From the NCBI GenBank assembly GCA_021157815.1, contig JAGGVT010000104.1:1-25300 (forward strand): a stretch of DNA of 25,300 bases. Reading direction: 5' to 3'. The stretch comes from a bacterium. GTDB lineage: Bacteria > JAJVIF01 > JAGGVT01. The notes beneath the pieces were generated by a model, which saw nothing but the letters and a program-made list of their open reading frames with translations, searched no databases and was not told the DNA's origin. Position numbers and translations under genes: made by a program. Below, one piece after another: positions 16,042 through 23,762 of this stretch. Position 1 is the first letter of the stretch; each line of letters starts with the position of its first letter.

Positions 16042-16797
16042 TTATTTAATGAATGCAATAATAATCAGGACAGCTATCGCAAATGCAATAAAACATACAG
16101 CAAAAATAAATTGATTGCTTAGAATATGAGATTTATGGTTTCGATTCTCTAATTCCCGTTGCATGCTGATTCCACGAGGGTCATCCGGGCAAAGTTGCCT
16201 GAAGCGCACGAGGTCATCAAAGACAGCGCTTGGCGCGCCAAGCGATAAATCAACCTTGGCGGCAAGAAGATACGTTTCAGCAATATACGGAGCCAGGTCG
16301 GACGCTTTATAAAGTTCCTCCCGCGCTTCTTCAAAAAATCCCTCACGGCTTCGATGCAGAGCCAGATTGTAATGCTCCTTGGCGGCGAATTCGATATCAA
16401 TGATGGTTTTTAATTCAGCGATTTTACTTTCAAGGTCAATTCCCCACGGGGATGAATTAAATCCGGATTCGTAAACCTCCTCGTAAATCGCCTGCGCTTT
16501 TTGATACTGATGATTAAGAACATCGATTTCAGCGCCGATTAACCGCGATGTTATTTCCGCTTTCTCATCCAGTGTGGATGCTATTTCCAGTTTGATTCTG
16601 GCGTTTTCAAATTCACGCTGCCGTATGTCATTGCGAGCTTCGAAAAGGAGCGTCTGAGTAAAATTCTCCAGTGAACGTATTGTGGAAAGATCAGCGCCGC
16701 AGTTTTCACAGCGTTCAGCGTCCGGATTGTCTATGACTGCGGAGCAAACCGGACAAATAAGTTTATTAGAATTTGTTTTTCTGGTTTCTTCTTCCAT
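16042..16797 (-). CDS. Zinc-ribbon, TPR-like, tail-anchored membrane protein
   Basis: Encodes 251 residues. A zinc ribbon occupies residues 13-35 (C15, C18, C30, C33; CPVCSAVIDNPDAERCENC). Residues about 45-215 are helical with TPR-like alternation: FENARIKLEIASTLDEKAEI, YQKAQAIYEEVYESG, GFFEEAREELYKASDLAPYI, AETYLLAAKVDLSLGAPSAV. A single hydrophobic segment (FIFAVCFIAFAIAVLIIIAF) ends the protein, so it is predicted to be tail-anchored with the domain in the cytoplasm. Protein binding is the likely role; the partner is unknown. No Shine-Dalgarno sequence is present, and TAGAAT lies exactly six bases before the ATG, as for the DUF3800 gene, suggesting leaderless translation. Confidence 0.85.
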   Translation of the reverse strand: MEEETRKTNSNKLICPVCSAVIDNPDAERCENCGADLSTIRSLENFTQTLLFEARNDIRQREFENARIKLEIASTLDEKAEITSRLIGAEIDVLNHQYQKAQAIYEEVYESGFNSSPWGIDLESKIAELKTIIDIEFAAKEHYNLALHRSREGFFEEAREELYKASDLAPYIAETYLLAAKVDLSLGAPSAVFDDLVRFRQLCPDDPRGISMQRELENRNHKSHILSNQFIFAVCFIAFAIAVLIIIAFIK

Positions 16798-16855
16798 TAC
16801 ATCATTCTAAACCAAATTTGGCACTTCAATAAACTGTGTGGTTTATTTGGTCCCC

Positions 16856-16991
16856 GCAAAAAAGGGGCATTCCCCAATCATGGGGTACGTCCACAAAAGG
16901 CTTCAAACTTGATGAGCTCAATAAGACTCATTCATAATTCCAGTGTTTATCGTATTTGTAAATGTTGTTGGGACATTCCCCTTTTTTGCCC
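16856..16991. repeat. REP-like inverted pair (GCAAAAAAGGGG / CCCCTTTTTTGC)
   Basis: The left unit (16856-16875) and right unit (16970-16991) are inverted copies with small differences, about 95 bases apart. The left unit also contains its own small palindrome (GGGG...CCCC, then GGGG). The stretch 16798-17087 holds no gene. Such units resemble bacterial REP pairs, but no REP-associated transposase is in the window. Confidence 0.6.
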
Positions 16992-17087
16992 AACACAAAC
17001 TTGTCACCATTATTATACCCACCCAATTTATTGAAGAGCACCAAATTTAAAAGCGAAAGTATATCAAAAAAGATACGTTCAAAGAAA

Positions 17088-19328
17088 TCAGGAATCATCC
17101 TGAGGAATATTTTCTGATGGGATATTTTCTGATGGCATCTCTTCCAAATCCTCCAGGGATTGTTTTATTTCATTAGACGGCCTTGAGAGAAATTGAATCA
17201 TATGTTGCAGAAACTGGTTGTTTTCATCGCGTTCGAGCGCGTCAAGAATGACATGCCTCGCATCGTCGTAACGCTCAAGATGTATCAACGAAACGGCATA
17301 CATGTGATACCAGACACTATCCGTGTTTCCGCTGTTGATAAGTTTTTCAAGGACATCGCATGCGCCGATGTAGTTTTTCTCATTAAGATGGAGCCTTGCG
17401 AGAATCCCCGCGGTTGGAAACTGTCCTGTCTCAGGAGCAAAGGCAGGATCAAGAAGAAACGAACGTGTGAACATCTCAAGCGCAAGGTTGTGTCTTTCCG
17501 TATTCTGGTAAAACACACCGTAGTTGTAATATGCCGCGACATACTTACTGAGAATTTCTTTTTCATAAGGGTCAAGATTATCCGTTGTGAAATCAAGTTT
17601 TGCAGCGTAAAACATATTGAACAACGCGGAATTCAGGCATGGCATGGTATGTAAATCGCTCTTTTTCCCGTATGCGAAAATCACGCCATCAGGCATAATT
17701 TCCAAATCATATGTTACGGGTTTAAAAACAGGTAAGAAAGAGAAATAGATCTTTCTGTAAGGATTGGCAACCATGAGCTTTTCGACAAACATGTTTGGCT
17801 GTATTCGGTCGCCTGCGACAAAAGTATCAGGCACGCTGAGATCGGGATATTCCCTTTTCATGGAATCCCACCACCACGAATTGGTTTTAGTCAGCGCATC
17901 ACTTTCCAGAACAACAACATCCCTGCGGACATTCGCAACCTGCTGCAGATACCAGAAAAGGAATTGTTCGTCACCATCAGTAATAAGTATTGAGCTTTCC
18001 GGGATACTGCAGAGTACATCGAAAGCGTAACGTGAGCCGAGATTATGGTCGCGCATCGTGAATCTGCCGCCGTGTGAATTGTAAAATCCCAGAGCCATTA
18101 CAAGCAAAACGGCAAAAATTAGAACAGCGAAAAGAAAACGCGTACCGGTTTGTTTGATAATTCGAGGCACATCCTCAAGCATCCAGCTAAACATATATCC
18201 GATAAAAATCGCGAACACAAGATGCGCGGGGATGTAGTAAACTTCCAGATAGAATAATTCAGGCTGAGATATTTTTCTGAAATAGAAAAAATAGGGAACG
18301 GTTATGAATAAATAGCACAGTCCGAGCATTAGCCCAAACCGTTTGCCCTTTATCAGAGCAATTAAAAGCCCGATGTAGCCGAAGATCAGGAACCATTTAC
18401 CATACGCATTATTGAGCCATCCGTTGTATGCCTTTGCCAGTCCGCCCATTCTCAGGGATTCATCGCTGAATTTGATTGATTCTTTTATTCCCCTGTATTC
18501 CGAACGTGTTGCCACTTTGAAAAAATTGCCGATATTTTCCGGATTGCCCCAGTCCAGGAACGGATCTTTCGCGGACGCTGATGGCAAATATAAATTAGGA
18601 AGCAATCCGACCACAAAGAAAAACAACATTCCCCAGATTATGCCTTTGGTAAGTTTGATCTTTTTCGCGGAAAGTGCGAGAAAGAGAAACACGGCGACGG
18701 GAAGCAGCATCGCGAGTACGGATGTATGATGCGAAAGCCCCAAACCGAACAACAGCGCGACAAGGAGCAATCGCCATGATGTCGGTTTTTCATTGATTAA
18801 AACCAGCACATAGATAATCAGAGCTGTAATCAGCGCGTGAAGCGTATAAACCTCTCCAATCAGGCATTGTGAAAGGAAAGTCGTGCCGGTTGCGAATAAA
18901 AACGCGCCCAGAAACGCGGCAAAAGGATTTTTCATCGCTCGCGCGATGATAAAATAAACAACAAGCACTGTGATAACGCCAATCCAGAGGGACATCATGT
19001 TCATTCGAAACGCGACATCGAAAATACCATCCGGGTATGCTGTCGATGGCGAAGCGAATGGAAGGTGGGAGAAGATCCGTCCAAGCATTGTAAACAAGGG
19101 GTATCCGGGTGAATGTGCAATCCCGGATGTGTATGCCGCCGTTGCCAATTCGCCTGCATCGCCGACGGGAAGTACGGGGCACACTCTCACACCATAAATT
19201 ATCCGTGTTGTAATTGCGAGAATAACAACAAGAATCGCGGATATTGGAATCAGTTTAACGTGTTTTGAATCACGATTACTGTCCGTCCCGCGGGAGTCTG
19301 ATATGTTGAAATAACCACGAGCTGCCAT
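17088..19328 (-). CDS. DUF2723 multi-pass membrane protein with C-terminal TPRs
   Basis: Encodes 746 residues. After a polar N-terminus and a first membrane segment (about 26-44) comes GDAGELATAAYTSGIAHSPG (56-75), the DUF2723 hallmark; D57 and E60 correspond to the acidic pair placed at the catalytic loop of related GT-C glycosyltransferases. About ten further hydrophobic segments extend to about residue 420. A soluble region follows, with ILITDGDEQFLFWYLQQVAN and a TPR stretch (YYNYGVFYQNTERHNLALEM, CDVLEKLINSG, YAVSLIHLERYDDARHVILD) near 590-715. The acidic tail contains a tandem PSENI repeat. The likely role is transfer of a sugar from a lipid carrier to an extracytoplasmic acceptor, inferred from the family. 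A promoter lies 41-69 bases upstream. Confidence 0.92.
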   Translation of the reverse strand: MAARGYFNISDSRGTDSNRDSKHVKLIPISAILVVILAITTRIIYGVRVCPVLPVGDAGELATAAYTSGIAHSPGYPLFTMLGRIFSHLPFASPSTAYPDGIFDVAFRMNMMSLWIGVITVLVVYFIIARAMKNPFAAFLGAFLFATGTTFLSQCLIGEVYTLHALITALIIYVLVLINEKPTSWRLLLVALLFGLGLSHHTSVLAMLLPVAVFLFLALSAKKIKLTKGIIWGMLFFFVVGLLPNLYLPSASAKDPFLDWGNPENIGNFFKVATRSEYRGIKESIKFSDESLRMGGLAKAYNGWLNNAYGKWFLIFGYIGLLIALIKGKRFGLMLGLCYLFITVPYFFYFRKISQPELFYLEVYYIPAHLVFAIFIGYMFSWMLEDVPRIIKQTGTRFLFAVLIFAVLLVMALGFYNSHGGRFTMRDHNLGSRYAFDVLCSIPESSILITDGDEQFLFWYLQQVANVRRDVVVLESDALTKTNSWWWDSMKREYPDLSVPDTFVAGDRIQPNMFVEKLMVANPYRKIYFSFLPVFKPVTYDLEIMPDGVIFAYGKKSDLHTMPCLNSALFNMFYAAKLDFTTDNLDPYEKEILSKYVAAYYNYGVFYQNTERHNLALEMFTRSFLLDPAFAPETGQFPTAGILARLHLNEKNYIGACDVLEKLINSGNTDSVWYHMYAVSLIHLERYDDARHVILDALERDENNQFLQHMIQFLSRPSNEIKQSLEDLEEMPSENIPSENIPQDDS

Positions 19329-19368
19329 TTTTCAGATGGAAATAATCCGGTCAATCAGAATGAATGCC

Positions 19369-19397
19369 ATTATATAGGGGGTTGCCTAAAAAGGCAA
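19369..19397 (-). promoter_or_regulatory. Promoter of the DUF2723 gene
   Basis: On the minus strand TTGCCT (19392-19397), a 17-base spacer and TATAAT (19369-19374), giving a leader of about 35 bases before the ATG at 19328. The -35 lies in a small TTGCC/GGCAA palindrome. Confidence 0.6.
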
Positions 19398-19410
19398 AAG
19401 GGGAAATGTG

Positions 19411-19445
19411 AAAAAAAGAACAGCAGAGGGCTAAAACCCTCTGCT
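19411..19445 (-). terminator. Intrinsic terminator after the aminotransferase
   Basis: The arms AGCAGAGGG and CCCTCTGCT enclose a six-base loop; on the minus strand the stem is followed by GTTCTTTTTTT. On the plus strand ATTTTAATT follows, so it may work in both directions. A sister copy is at 21637-21665. Confidence 0.85.
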
Positions 19446-19486
19446 ATTTTAATTATATTTCATGCCGTCAAGGACGGTTCCAAAAT

Positions 19487-20779
19487 CTACTTCAAACCGT
19501 CAAGAACGGTTCTGAATCGTTTGATAACATCATCGCAAGCCTCTTTGGGGATTGTCAAAGGCGGCTCAATGCGGATAACCTTCGGATTGTTCAGTGTATG
19601 CGCTGTGAGTACATGATGGTTGAAAAGCTCCTGCGCTGCGGTTACAGACTTGTCTTTCTCCTTGAATTCGACGCCAATCATCAGACCGATTCCGCGAACG
19701 GCCACAATCAATTCAGGATAATCCGCCATGACTTTCTCGAATTCAGACTTGAAATAAGCGCCAGTATCGGCAGCCCTTTCGGCTATATTCTCGGTTACAA
19801 GCACCTCGATTGCCGCTATGCCAGCCGCGCATGAAAGCGGATTGCCTCCGAGTGTATTCGAATGAATAAACGGATTAGGCTCAAGGAATTTCCAGACTTC
19901 AGGTGTTGCGGTGCAGCATCCGACCGGCATTACGCCTCCACCAAGCGCTTTTGCGAGTCCCATGATATCAGGAGCGACATTCCAGTTTTCGCAAGCGAAA
20001 TTCTTTCCGGTTCGTCCCATTCCGCTCTGAACCTCATCAAAGACAAGAAGCAGTTTTTTATCATCGCAGAGCTGGCGGACTTTCGGAAGGTAATCGTCAT
20101 CAGGAACAACGATTCCACCCTCGCCCTGAACAGGTTCCATCATGATTGAGCCGATTTCATCAGTGACTGCATTCGCGAGAGCGTCGATATCGTTAAACGG
20201 AACAGGTATAAATCCCTCAAGCAATGGTTCAAACGGTTTGCGATAGACATCACGGAACGTCGCTGAAAGCGCACCCAATGTCTTGCCGTGGTATCCCATT
20301 TCCATGACAATCATTCCGTGCTTTCCAGATGCCAGCATTGCGAATTTTATCGCCGCCTCGCTCGCCTCAGCGCCGGAATTGCAGAAAAACGTATATTGAA
20401 GGTCTCCCGGTGTAATCTGTGAAAGGAGTTTCGCGAATCGACCCATGTGCGGATTAAGCAGCTCCTGTGAGGAAATGCCCATGCGGTCTAGTTGGCTCTT
20501 CACAGCATTTACGATTGTCGGATGAAGATGCCCAAAATTGAAAACGCCATAACCGCCAAGGCAGTCGATGTATTCATTTCCGGCAAGGTCAATCAGAAGG
20601 TAATCACGGCCAGTCCACTCGATTGATCTGGCATCGCCGCTTTTGCGCCATTTAACCAGCGCCGGATTTACATAGTGATTCAGGTTGTCCATTGTTTCAC
20701 TGATAAAAGCATCACGCTCTTCATCAGTAATAACCGCCGGTATGTTGTATTTCTTTTCTTCGTTCATCATTGATGTCAT
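19487..20779 (-). CDS. Class III PLP aminotransferase, putrescine-aminotransferase-like
   Basis: Encodes 430 residues with GGAGGTG 10 bases before the ATG at 20779. The fold-type I, class III pattern is complete: phosphate-binding FFCNSGAEASEAAIKFA (131-147), YHG (163-165), EPVQGEGG (215-222), FDEVQSGMGRTG (247-258) with D248, and the PLP lysine K277 in GLAKALGGG. GVFNFGHLHPTIV, SSQELLNP and QYTFFCNSG resemble E. coli putrescine aminotransferase (PatA/YgjG) more than acetylornithine aminotransferase. Members transfer the terminal amino group of a diamine or omega-amino acid to 2-oxoglutarate or pyruvate in the cytoplasm. Substrate is uncertain; no polyamine genes are adjacent. A TATAAT lies 27 bases upstream and an intrinsic terminator follows, so it is likely transcribed alone. 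Confidence 0.93.
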   Translation of the reverse strand: MTSMMNEEKKYNIPAVITDEERDAFISETMDNLNHYVNPALVKWRKSGDARSIEWTGRDYLLIDLAGNEYIDCLGGYGVFNFGHLHPTIVNAVKSQLDRMGISSQELLNPHMGRFAKLLSQITPGDLQYTFFCNSGAEASEAAIKFAMLASGKHGMIVMEMGYHGKTLGALSATFRDVYRKPFEPLLEGFIPVPFNDIDALANAVTDEIGSIMMEPVQGEGGIVVPDDDYLPKVRQLCDDKKLLLVFDEVQSGMGRTGKNFACENWNVAPDIMGLAKALGGGVMPVGCCTATPEVWKFLEPNPFIHSNTLGGNPLSCAAGIAAIEVLVTENIAERAADTGAYFKSEFEKVMADYPELIVAVRGIGLMIGVEFKEKDKSVTAAQELFNHHVLTAHTLNNPKVIRIEPPLTIPKEACDDVIKRFRTVLDGLK

Positions 20780-20805
20780 TATGAAAACACCTCCGTGATT
20801 TCGGT

Positions 20806-20811
20806 ATTATA
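20806..20811 (-). promoter_or_regulatory. Possible -10 element of the aminotransferase gene
   Basis: A perfect TATAAT on the minus strand, 27 bases before the start. No convincing -35 is present at 16-18 bases, so assignment is tentative. Confidence 0.4.
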
Positions 20812-21026
20812 TTATTGAATAAGTAATAAATTACAGAAATAGAATACAGATGGAAGGTTTCATTCAGTCCAGCCGGTCCATGCGAGTGCGTTGAGTATTT
20901 TCTGAAGAAGTTTTTCCATTACGGTTAATGATAATACTTCATAGTCAGTCGTTTTTGCAACCCCTGAGATAATATGGGAAATATAAAATGCAAGTAAAAG
21001 AGATTTCTGAAAAAAGGAATAAATGG

Positions 21027-21231
21027 TAGCCCTGTTTCTCATGATACTGTCTCAGAACCTGGCTTTTTCTGTCATCCTGAGCGAAGCGAAGGATCTATTT
21101 TAAATAGTGTAGATTAATTTCATCATGTTTAATCATCAACACAGTAGCAAATAGATTCTTCGCTGCGCTCAGAATGACAAACCTTTTTGCTTATAATTGA
21201 GTTCTGAGAAAATTTCCTCATTAACCGGGGT
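21027..21231. repeat. Second copy of the layered inverted-repeat element
   Basis: It aligns over its whole length with 15782-16005: GTAGCCC..TTCTCAT, TGTCTCAGAACCT, TGTCATCCTGAGCGAAGCGA, a matching centre (AATCATCAACACAG), TCAGAATGACAAACC, and CCTCATTAACCGGG. Differences are small substitutions and indels. It has no ORF. It is the first of several repeats filling 20.8-21.68 kb. Confidence 0.8.
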
Positions 21232-21249
21232 AATGCGTGGATATTACCG

Positions 21250-21482
21250 TGTTTCCCCGGCTAATGAGGAGGCTGTCTCAAAACCTGCGAAAACCGTCAT
21301 TCCGACATTCGCGAAGCGGATGGTCGGTTCTTTAGTCTGTCCTCAGAAATCCCTTTCTTCTTTTCGTTTATCAGCAATCGTGAGTTTCACCGATTTTTAA
21401 AGGGATTCCGACCATCCAACTCGCTATGTTCGTTGGATGTCGGAATGACGAGTTTCCTGCTGTTTGGAGGTTCTGAGACATC
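21250..21482. repeat. Related inverted-repeat element with a different interior
   Basis: It opens with CCCCGGCTAATGAGG and TGTCTCAAAACCT, and ends with AGGTTCTGAGACA, an inverted match to the latter with one mismatch. Inside, GTCATTCCGACATTCGCG and GTCGGAATGAC form another pair around AT-rich sequence. The ends are of the same type as in the two layered elements, but the centre is unrelated. Confidence 0.7.
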
Positions 21483-21490
21483 TTCCAAGG

Positions 21491-21542
21491 TTCGCCCCTA
21501 CATTAGCGCTTTTTCAACAGCCACAGGATGCTCGCACTTGCA
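21491..21542. repeat. Decayed end of the TGTTGAAAAA element in a GTGGTGCGGG repeat
   Basis: TTCGCCCCTACATTAGCGCT, then TTTTTCAACAGCC and AGGATGCTCGCAC reproduce the right end of the nested structure at 8180-8221. The left half is missing. Confidence 0.6.
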
Positions 21543-21580
21543 CGATAGTCTGAATAAAGAAAAAATGGATTCCCGTTTTC

Positions 21581-21628
21581 ACGGGAATGACGGAATCTTG
21601 TTTCACGGGAATGACGAAATCTTGTTTC
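21581..21628. repeat. Two 24-bp direct repeats of a palindromic-repeat arm
   Basis: ACGGGAATGACGGAATCTTG plus TTTC (21581-21604) is followed directly by the same unit with one change (21605-21628). Just upstream GGATTCCCGTTTTCACGGGA forms the matching palindrome, so an arm of a dispersed repeat has been duplicated in tandem. Confidence 0.7.
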
Positions 21629-21636
21629 GAGGAGAT

Positions 21637-21665
21637 GAAAAAGCAGAGGGTTAAAACCATCTGCT
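21637..21665 (-). terminator. Intrinsic terminator after the sulfatase-fold gene
   Basis: On the minus strand AGCAGATGG-TTTTAA-CCCTCTGCT is followed by TTTTTC, 22 bases past the stop at 21687. It is nearly the same sequence as the terminator at 19411-19445. Confidence 0.85.
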
Positions 21666-21686
21666 ATTTATATCAATAATTATCGA

Positions 21687-23144
21687 TTAACGGCCTGGAA
21701 CTTCATCCAGTGGAATCGACATGGGCTGTTTCATACCGGGGGGGCCGTAGTTGCGCTCGATTTCATTCTCCAGAGCTCGCTTGTGATTACTGCTCAACCA
21801 GGCATCCAGGAGTTTTTTCATTTCAATGCCGACAGGATCATCCTCGGAATAGAGATCGTAAATCTCCTCAGGGTCATTAATGACATGATACAGCCTGTAA
21901 TCATGATTATGAATCCTGATAAGTTCGTAGTTGCCCTTGATAACGGAATACTTGTTCGGATCATCCCAGTAGCAGAAGGCTGGATATTCATCTTTCAGAT
22001 TGGGGCTTGATGAAAATCCCATCAGGTTCATGCCTGAAATCTGTCTGTTTGGCTTGACTCCCATATAGCCAAGGATAGTCGGCATGATATCAATTCCCTC
22101 AACGACATCCTTTATTCTCGCCGCGCCGCCGTTTGGAATATGGACAATCAACGGAATACTGCTCAGGCAGTGATTGACATGCTGTCCATAATTGAAATAA
22201 TAACCATGTTCACCCAGCGACTGGCCATGCAGCCCGGAAATAATAACCATGGTGTCATCATTGATATCCAGACGATACAACGTATCCAGAAGTTTTCCGA
22301 TGTAATAATCGGTTTCGGCAATTTCAGCATCATAACGTCGAATCATCTCGCCAACAGACGGCGTGTCGCCTGAAATCCCATGATACGCGGGTATCTGGTT
22401 TATTGGGTAGTCATCCGAATCCGAGACAGGAAGTACCTTTGGATTGCCATATTCCTTCAATTGATGAAGCTGATTTCCAAACCGCGGGTCGGCATCATAA
22501 GGCCCTTTCGGATCAGGAAACTGAACAAGCATGAAGAAAGGCCGCCGGAAATTCCTGCTCAGCCATGATTCAGCTGCGTCAAACGTTTCGCCTGAATCAC
22601 GCACTCTGAACGAACTGTCCTCCAGAGTTACCATGTGGTCATCGAAATAATCAAACCCTTCTGCAAATCCATAGGCGCCTTTCAAGACATGATTCGATAC
22701 AACAGCGCAGGTTGTGTGCCCGGAATCACGAATCGCCGCGACCAAAGTTGGTTCCGGATTGCAGATAAGGTCGCGGAAACCCACGCTTGCATTTTTCCTG
22801 TTGGATGCCGGATAACAGACCGGATACTCGGAGGTCAGCATCGTGGCCATCGAGCGGTATGGTTCAGTTGACTGTGCATAGCATCTTTCAAATAGAAGCG
22901 ACTGCCCCGAGAATGAATCAATACTCGGAGTTGTGGAGTTGTCATAACCGTAGGCGCCGATATGGTCAGGGCGAATTCCGCTGAGGTTTATCAATAAAAC
23001 GTTGCCGTTTTTATTCACCAGATTCTGAGCAATGCCAATGCCGCCAGGGTTGAAGGATAAAGTGTCCCGAGGCTTCACCTGTAACACCATGAATCCGACA
23101 ACGGTAAGAACGACCAGAATAACTATCGTGAGAAAATACCGCAT
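21687..23144 (-). CDS. Sulfatase/alkaline-phosphatase-fold protein, probably inactive
   Basis: Encodes 485 residues with an N-terminal membrane anchor (about 3-22), so the domain is probably extracytoplasmic. The sulfatase fold is clear: VLLINLSGIRPDHIGAYGYD (49-68), TTPSIDSF (71-78), DTLYRLDINDDTMVIISGLH (287-306), GQSLGEHGYYF, and PTILGYMGVKP. Key residues differ from active members. The metal-binding Asp before IRPDH is Ser55; the Cys/Ser nucleophile position in CxPxR is Thr93 (TEPYR); DPHxPY is DPKGPY; and the DHG metal motif reads LHG (Leu305). Thr can serve as nucleophile in phosphoglycerol-transferase relatives, but the two missing Asp suggest a pseudoenzyme or a binding protein. It has a strong promoter and its own terminator. 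Confidence 0.9.
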   Translation of the reverse strand: MRYFLTIVILVVLTVVGFMVLQVKPRDTLSFNPGGIGIAQNLVNKNGNVLLINLSGIRPDHIGAYGYDNSTTPSIDSFSGQSLLFERCYAQSTEPYRSMATMLTSEYPVCYPASNRKNASVGFRDLICNPEPTLVAAIRDSGHTTCAVVSNHVLKGAYGFAEGFDYFDDHMVTLEDSSFRVRDSGETFDAAESWLSRNFRRPFFMLVQFPDPKGPYDADPRFGNQLHQLKEYGNPKVLPVSDSDDYPINQIPAYHGISGDTPSVGEMIRRYDAEIAETDYYIGKLLDTLYRLDINDDTMVIISGLHGQSLGEHGYYFNYGQHVNHCLSSIPLIVHIPNGGAARIKDVVEGIDIMPTILGYMGVKPNRQISGMNLMGFSSSPNLKDEYPAFCYWDDPNKYSVIKGNYELIRIHNHDYRLYHVINDPEEIYDLYSEDDPVGIEMKKLLDAWLSSNHKRALENEIERNYGPPGMKQPMSIPLDEVPGR

Positions 23145-23156
23145 TTTGACTGTTTA

Positions 23157-23195
23157 TTTTGGCGCCAATCAGTGAGAAATCAATCGACGCCAAAA
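23157..23195 (-). other. Leader hairpin before the sulfatase-fold gene
   Basis: TTTTGGCG (23188-23195) and CGCCAAAA (23157-23164) pair perfectly in the mRNA around a 23-base loop, ending 13 bases before the ATG. No Shine-Dalgarno sequence follows. It might influence translation. Confidence 0.4.
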
Positions 23196-23212
23196 AATTC
23201 CCCTCAATTAAA

Positions 23213-23241
23213 ATTTTAACTGGTAAGAGCGTTTCTGTCAA
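23213..23241 (-). promoter_or_regulatory. Promoter of the sulfatase-fold gene
   Basis: On the minus strand TTGACA (23236-23241), a 17-base spacer and TAAAAT (23213-23218), about 70 bases before the start codon. Confidence 0.75.
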
Positions 23242-23310
23242 ACTCAGGAGGCGGTTTGGTGATGTGAGTGAAATGAATTTGACATCAAACAATATGCTGT
23301 CATAAGTAAT

Positions 23311-23471
23311 GTCATTCCCGCGAAAGCGGCTGTTGAAAAAGGGCTGAATGTAGGGGGTAGGTCTCTGTGCCTACCCTAAATATTGGCATAAATACAGGGC
23401 AACCACGGAGAGTTGCCCCTACGGCCTGGGACAAAACGGGGTTTTTCAACAGCCCCGAACACGGGAATGAC
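23311..23471. repeat. GTCATTCCCG palindromic repeat split by the TGTTGAAAAA element
   Basis: GTCATTCCCGCGAAAGC (23311-23327) and CCGAACACGGGAATGAC (23455-23471) are the two arms of a dispersed palindrome. They are separated exactly by the element at 23328-23454. Confidence 0.7.
23328..23454. mobile_element. Second copy of the MITE-like element, inverted relative to 8077-8205
   Basis: The ends GGCTGTTGAAAAA and TTTTTCAACAGCC are perfect 13-base inverted repeats. The reverse complement of the interior aligns with the first copy (GTAGGGGCAAC, TTGCCCTGTATTTA, GGCACAGAGACCT). I see no clear target duplication. There is no ORF. Confidence 0.8.
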
Positions 23472-23570
23472 GGAATATCATTCTTAGTCTGACTTAGGAA
23501 CAATTAAATGGTGTCAGTCGCCAATTATAACGACTTTCCCGAAAGGCTCTTAAACCCTCTGCTATTTTCC

Positions 23571-23606
23571 AATCGAGTACTTCGACAAGCTCAGTACCCG
23601 ATTAAC
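23571..23606. repeat. Palindromic repeat GTACTTCGACAAGCTCAGTAC
   Basis: AATCGaGTACTTCGACAAGC then TCAGTACcCGATT forms imperfect inverted arms around a small loop, just downstream of the tRNA gene on the minus strand. It lacks a U tract, so it is not an evident terminator. The core is a repeat type seen across bacterial genomes. Confidence 0.6.
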
Positions 23607-23626
23607 AGATTGTACCAATCAATAAA

Positions 23627-23701
23627 TCGGGCGGGTGAGATTTGAACTCACGACCCCAAGTCCCCCAGACTTGTACGCTAACCGGACTGCGCTACCGCCC
23701 G
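23627..23701 (-). tRNA. tRNA-Pro (anticodon GGG)
   Basis: The transcript folds as a full cloverleaf of 75 bases: acceptor CGGGCGG/CCGCCCG, D-stem GCGC/GCGT, anticodon stem CAAGT/ACTTG with loop CTGGGGG, and T-arm GTGAG-TTCAAAT-CTCAC. The anticodon GGG reads CCC and CCU. C1-G72 and A73 are the usual proline identity elements. The 3' CCA is not encoded and must be added by the CCA enzyme. Confidence 0.97.
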
Positions 23702-23725
23702 AAATCAATTAGTTTTCAACAATCA

Positions 23726-23754
23726 ATTTTACAGCCTTAATAGAATCATGTCAA
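23726..23754 (-). promoter_or_regulatory. Promoter of tRNA-Pro
   Basis: On the minus strand TTGACA (23749-23754), a 17-base spacer and TAAAAT (23726-23731), placing the start about 18 bases before the mature tRNA 5' end. Confidence 0.8.
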
Positions 23755-23762
23755 TTATTCCA

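Noticed and set aside
20860-21042. 60-codon minus-strand frame near the aminotransferase
   Set aside because: It starts inside a repeat element, has no ribosome-binding site and shows no domain.
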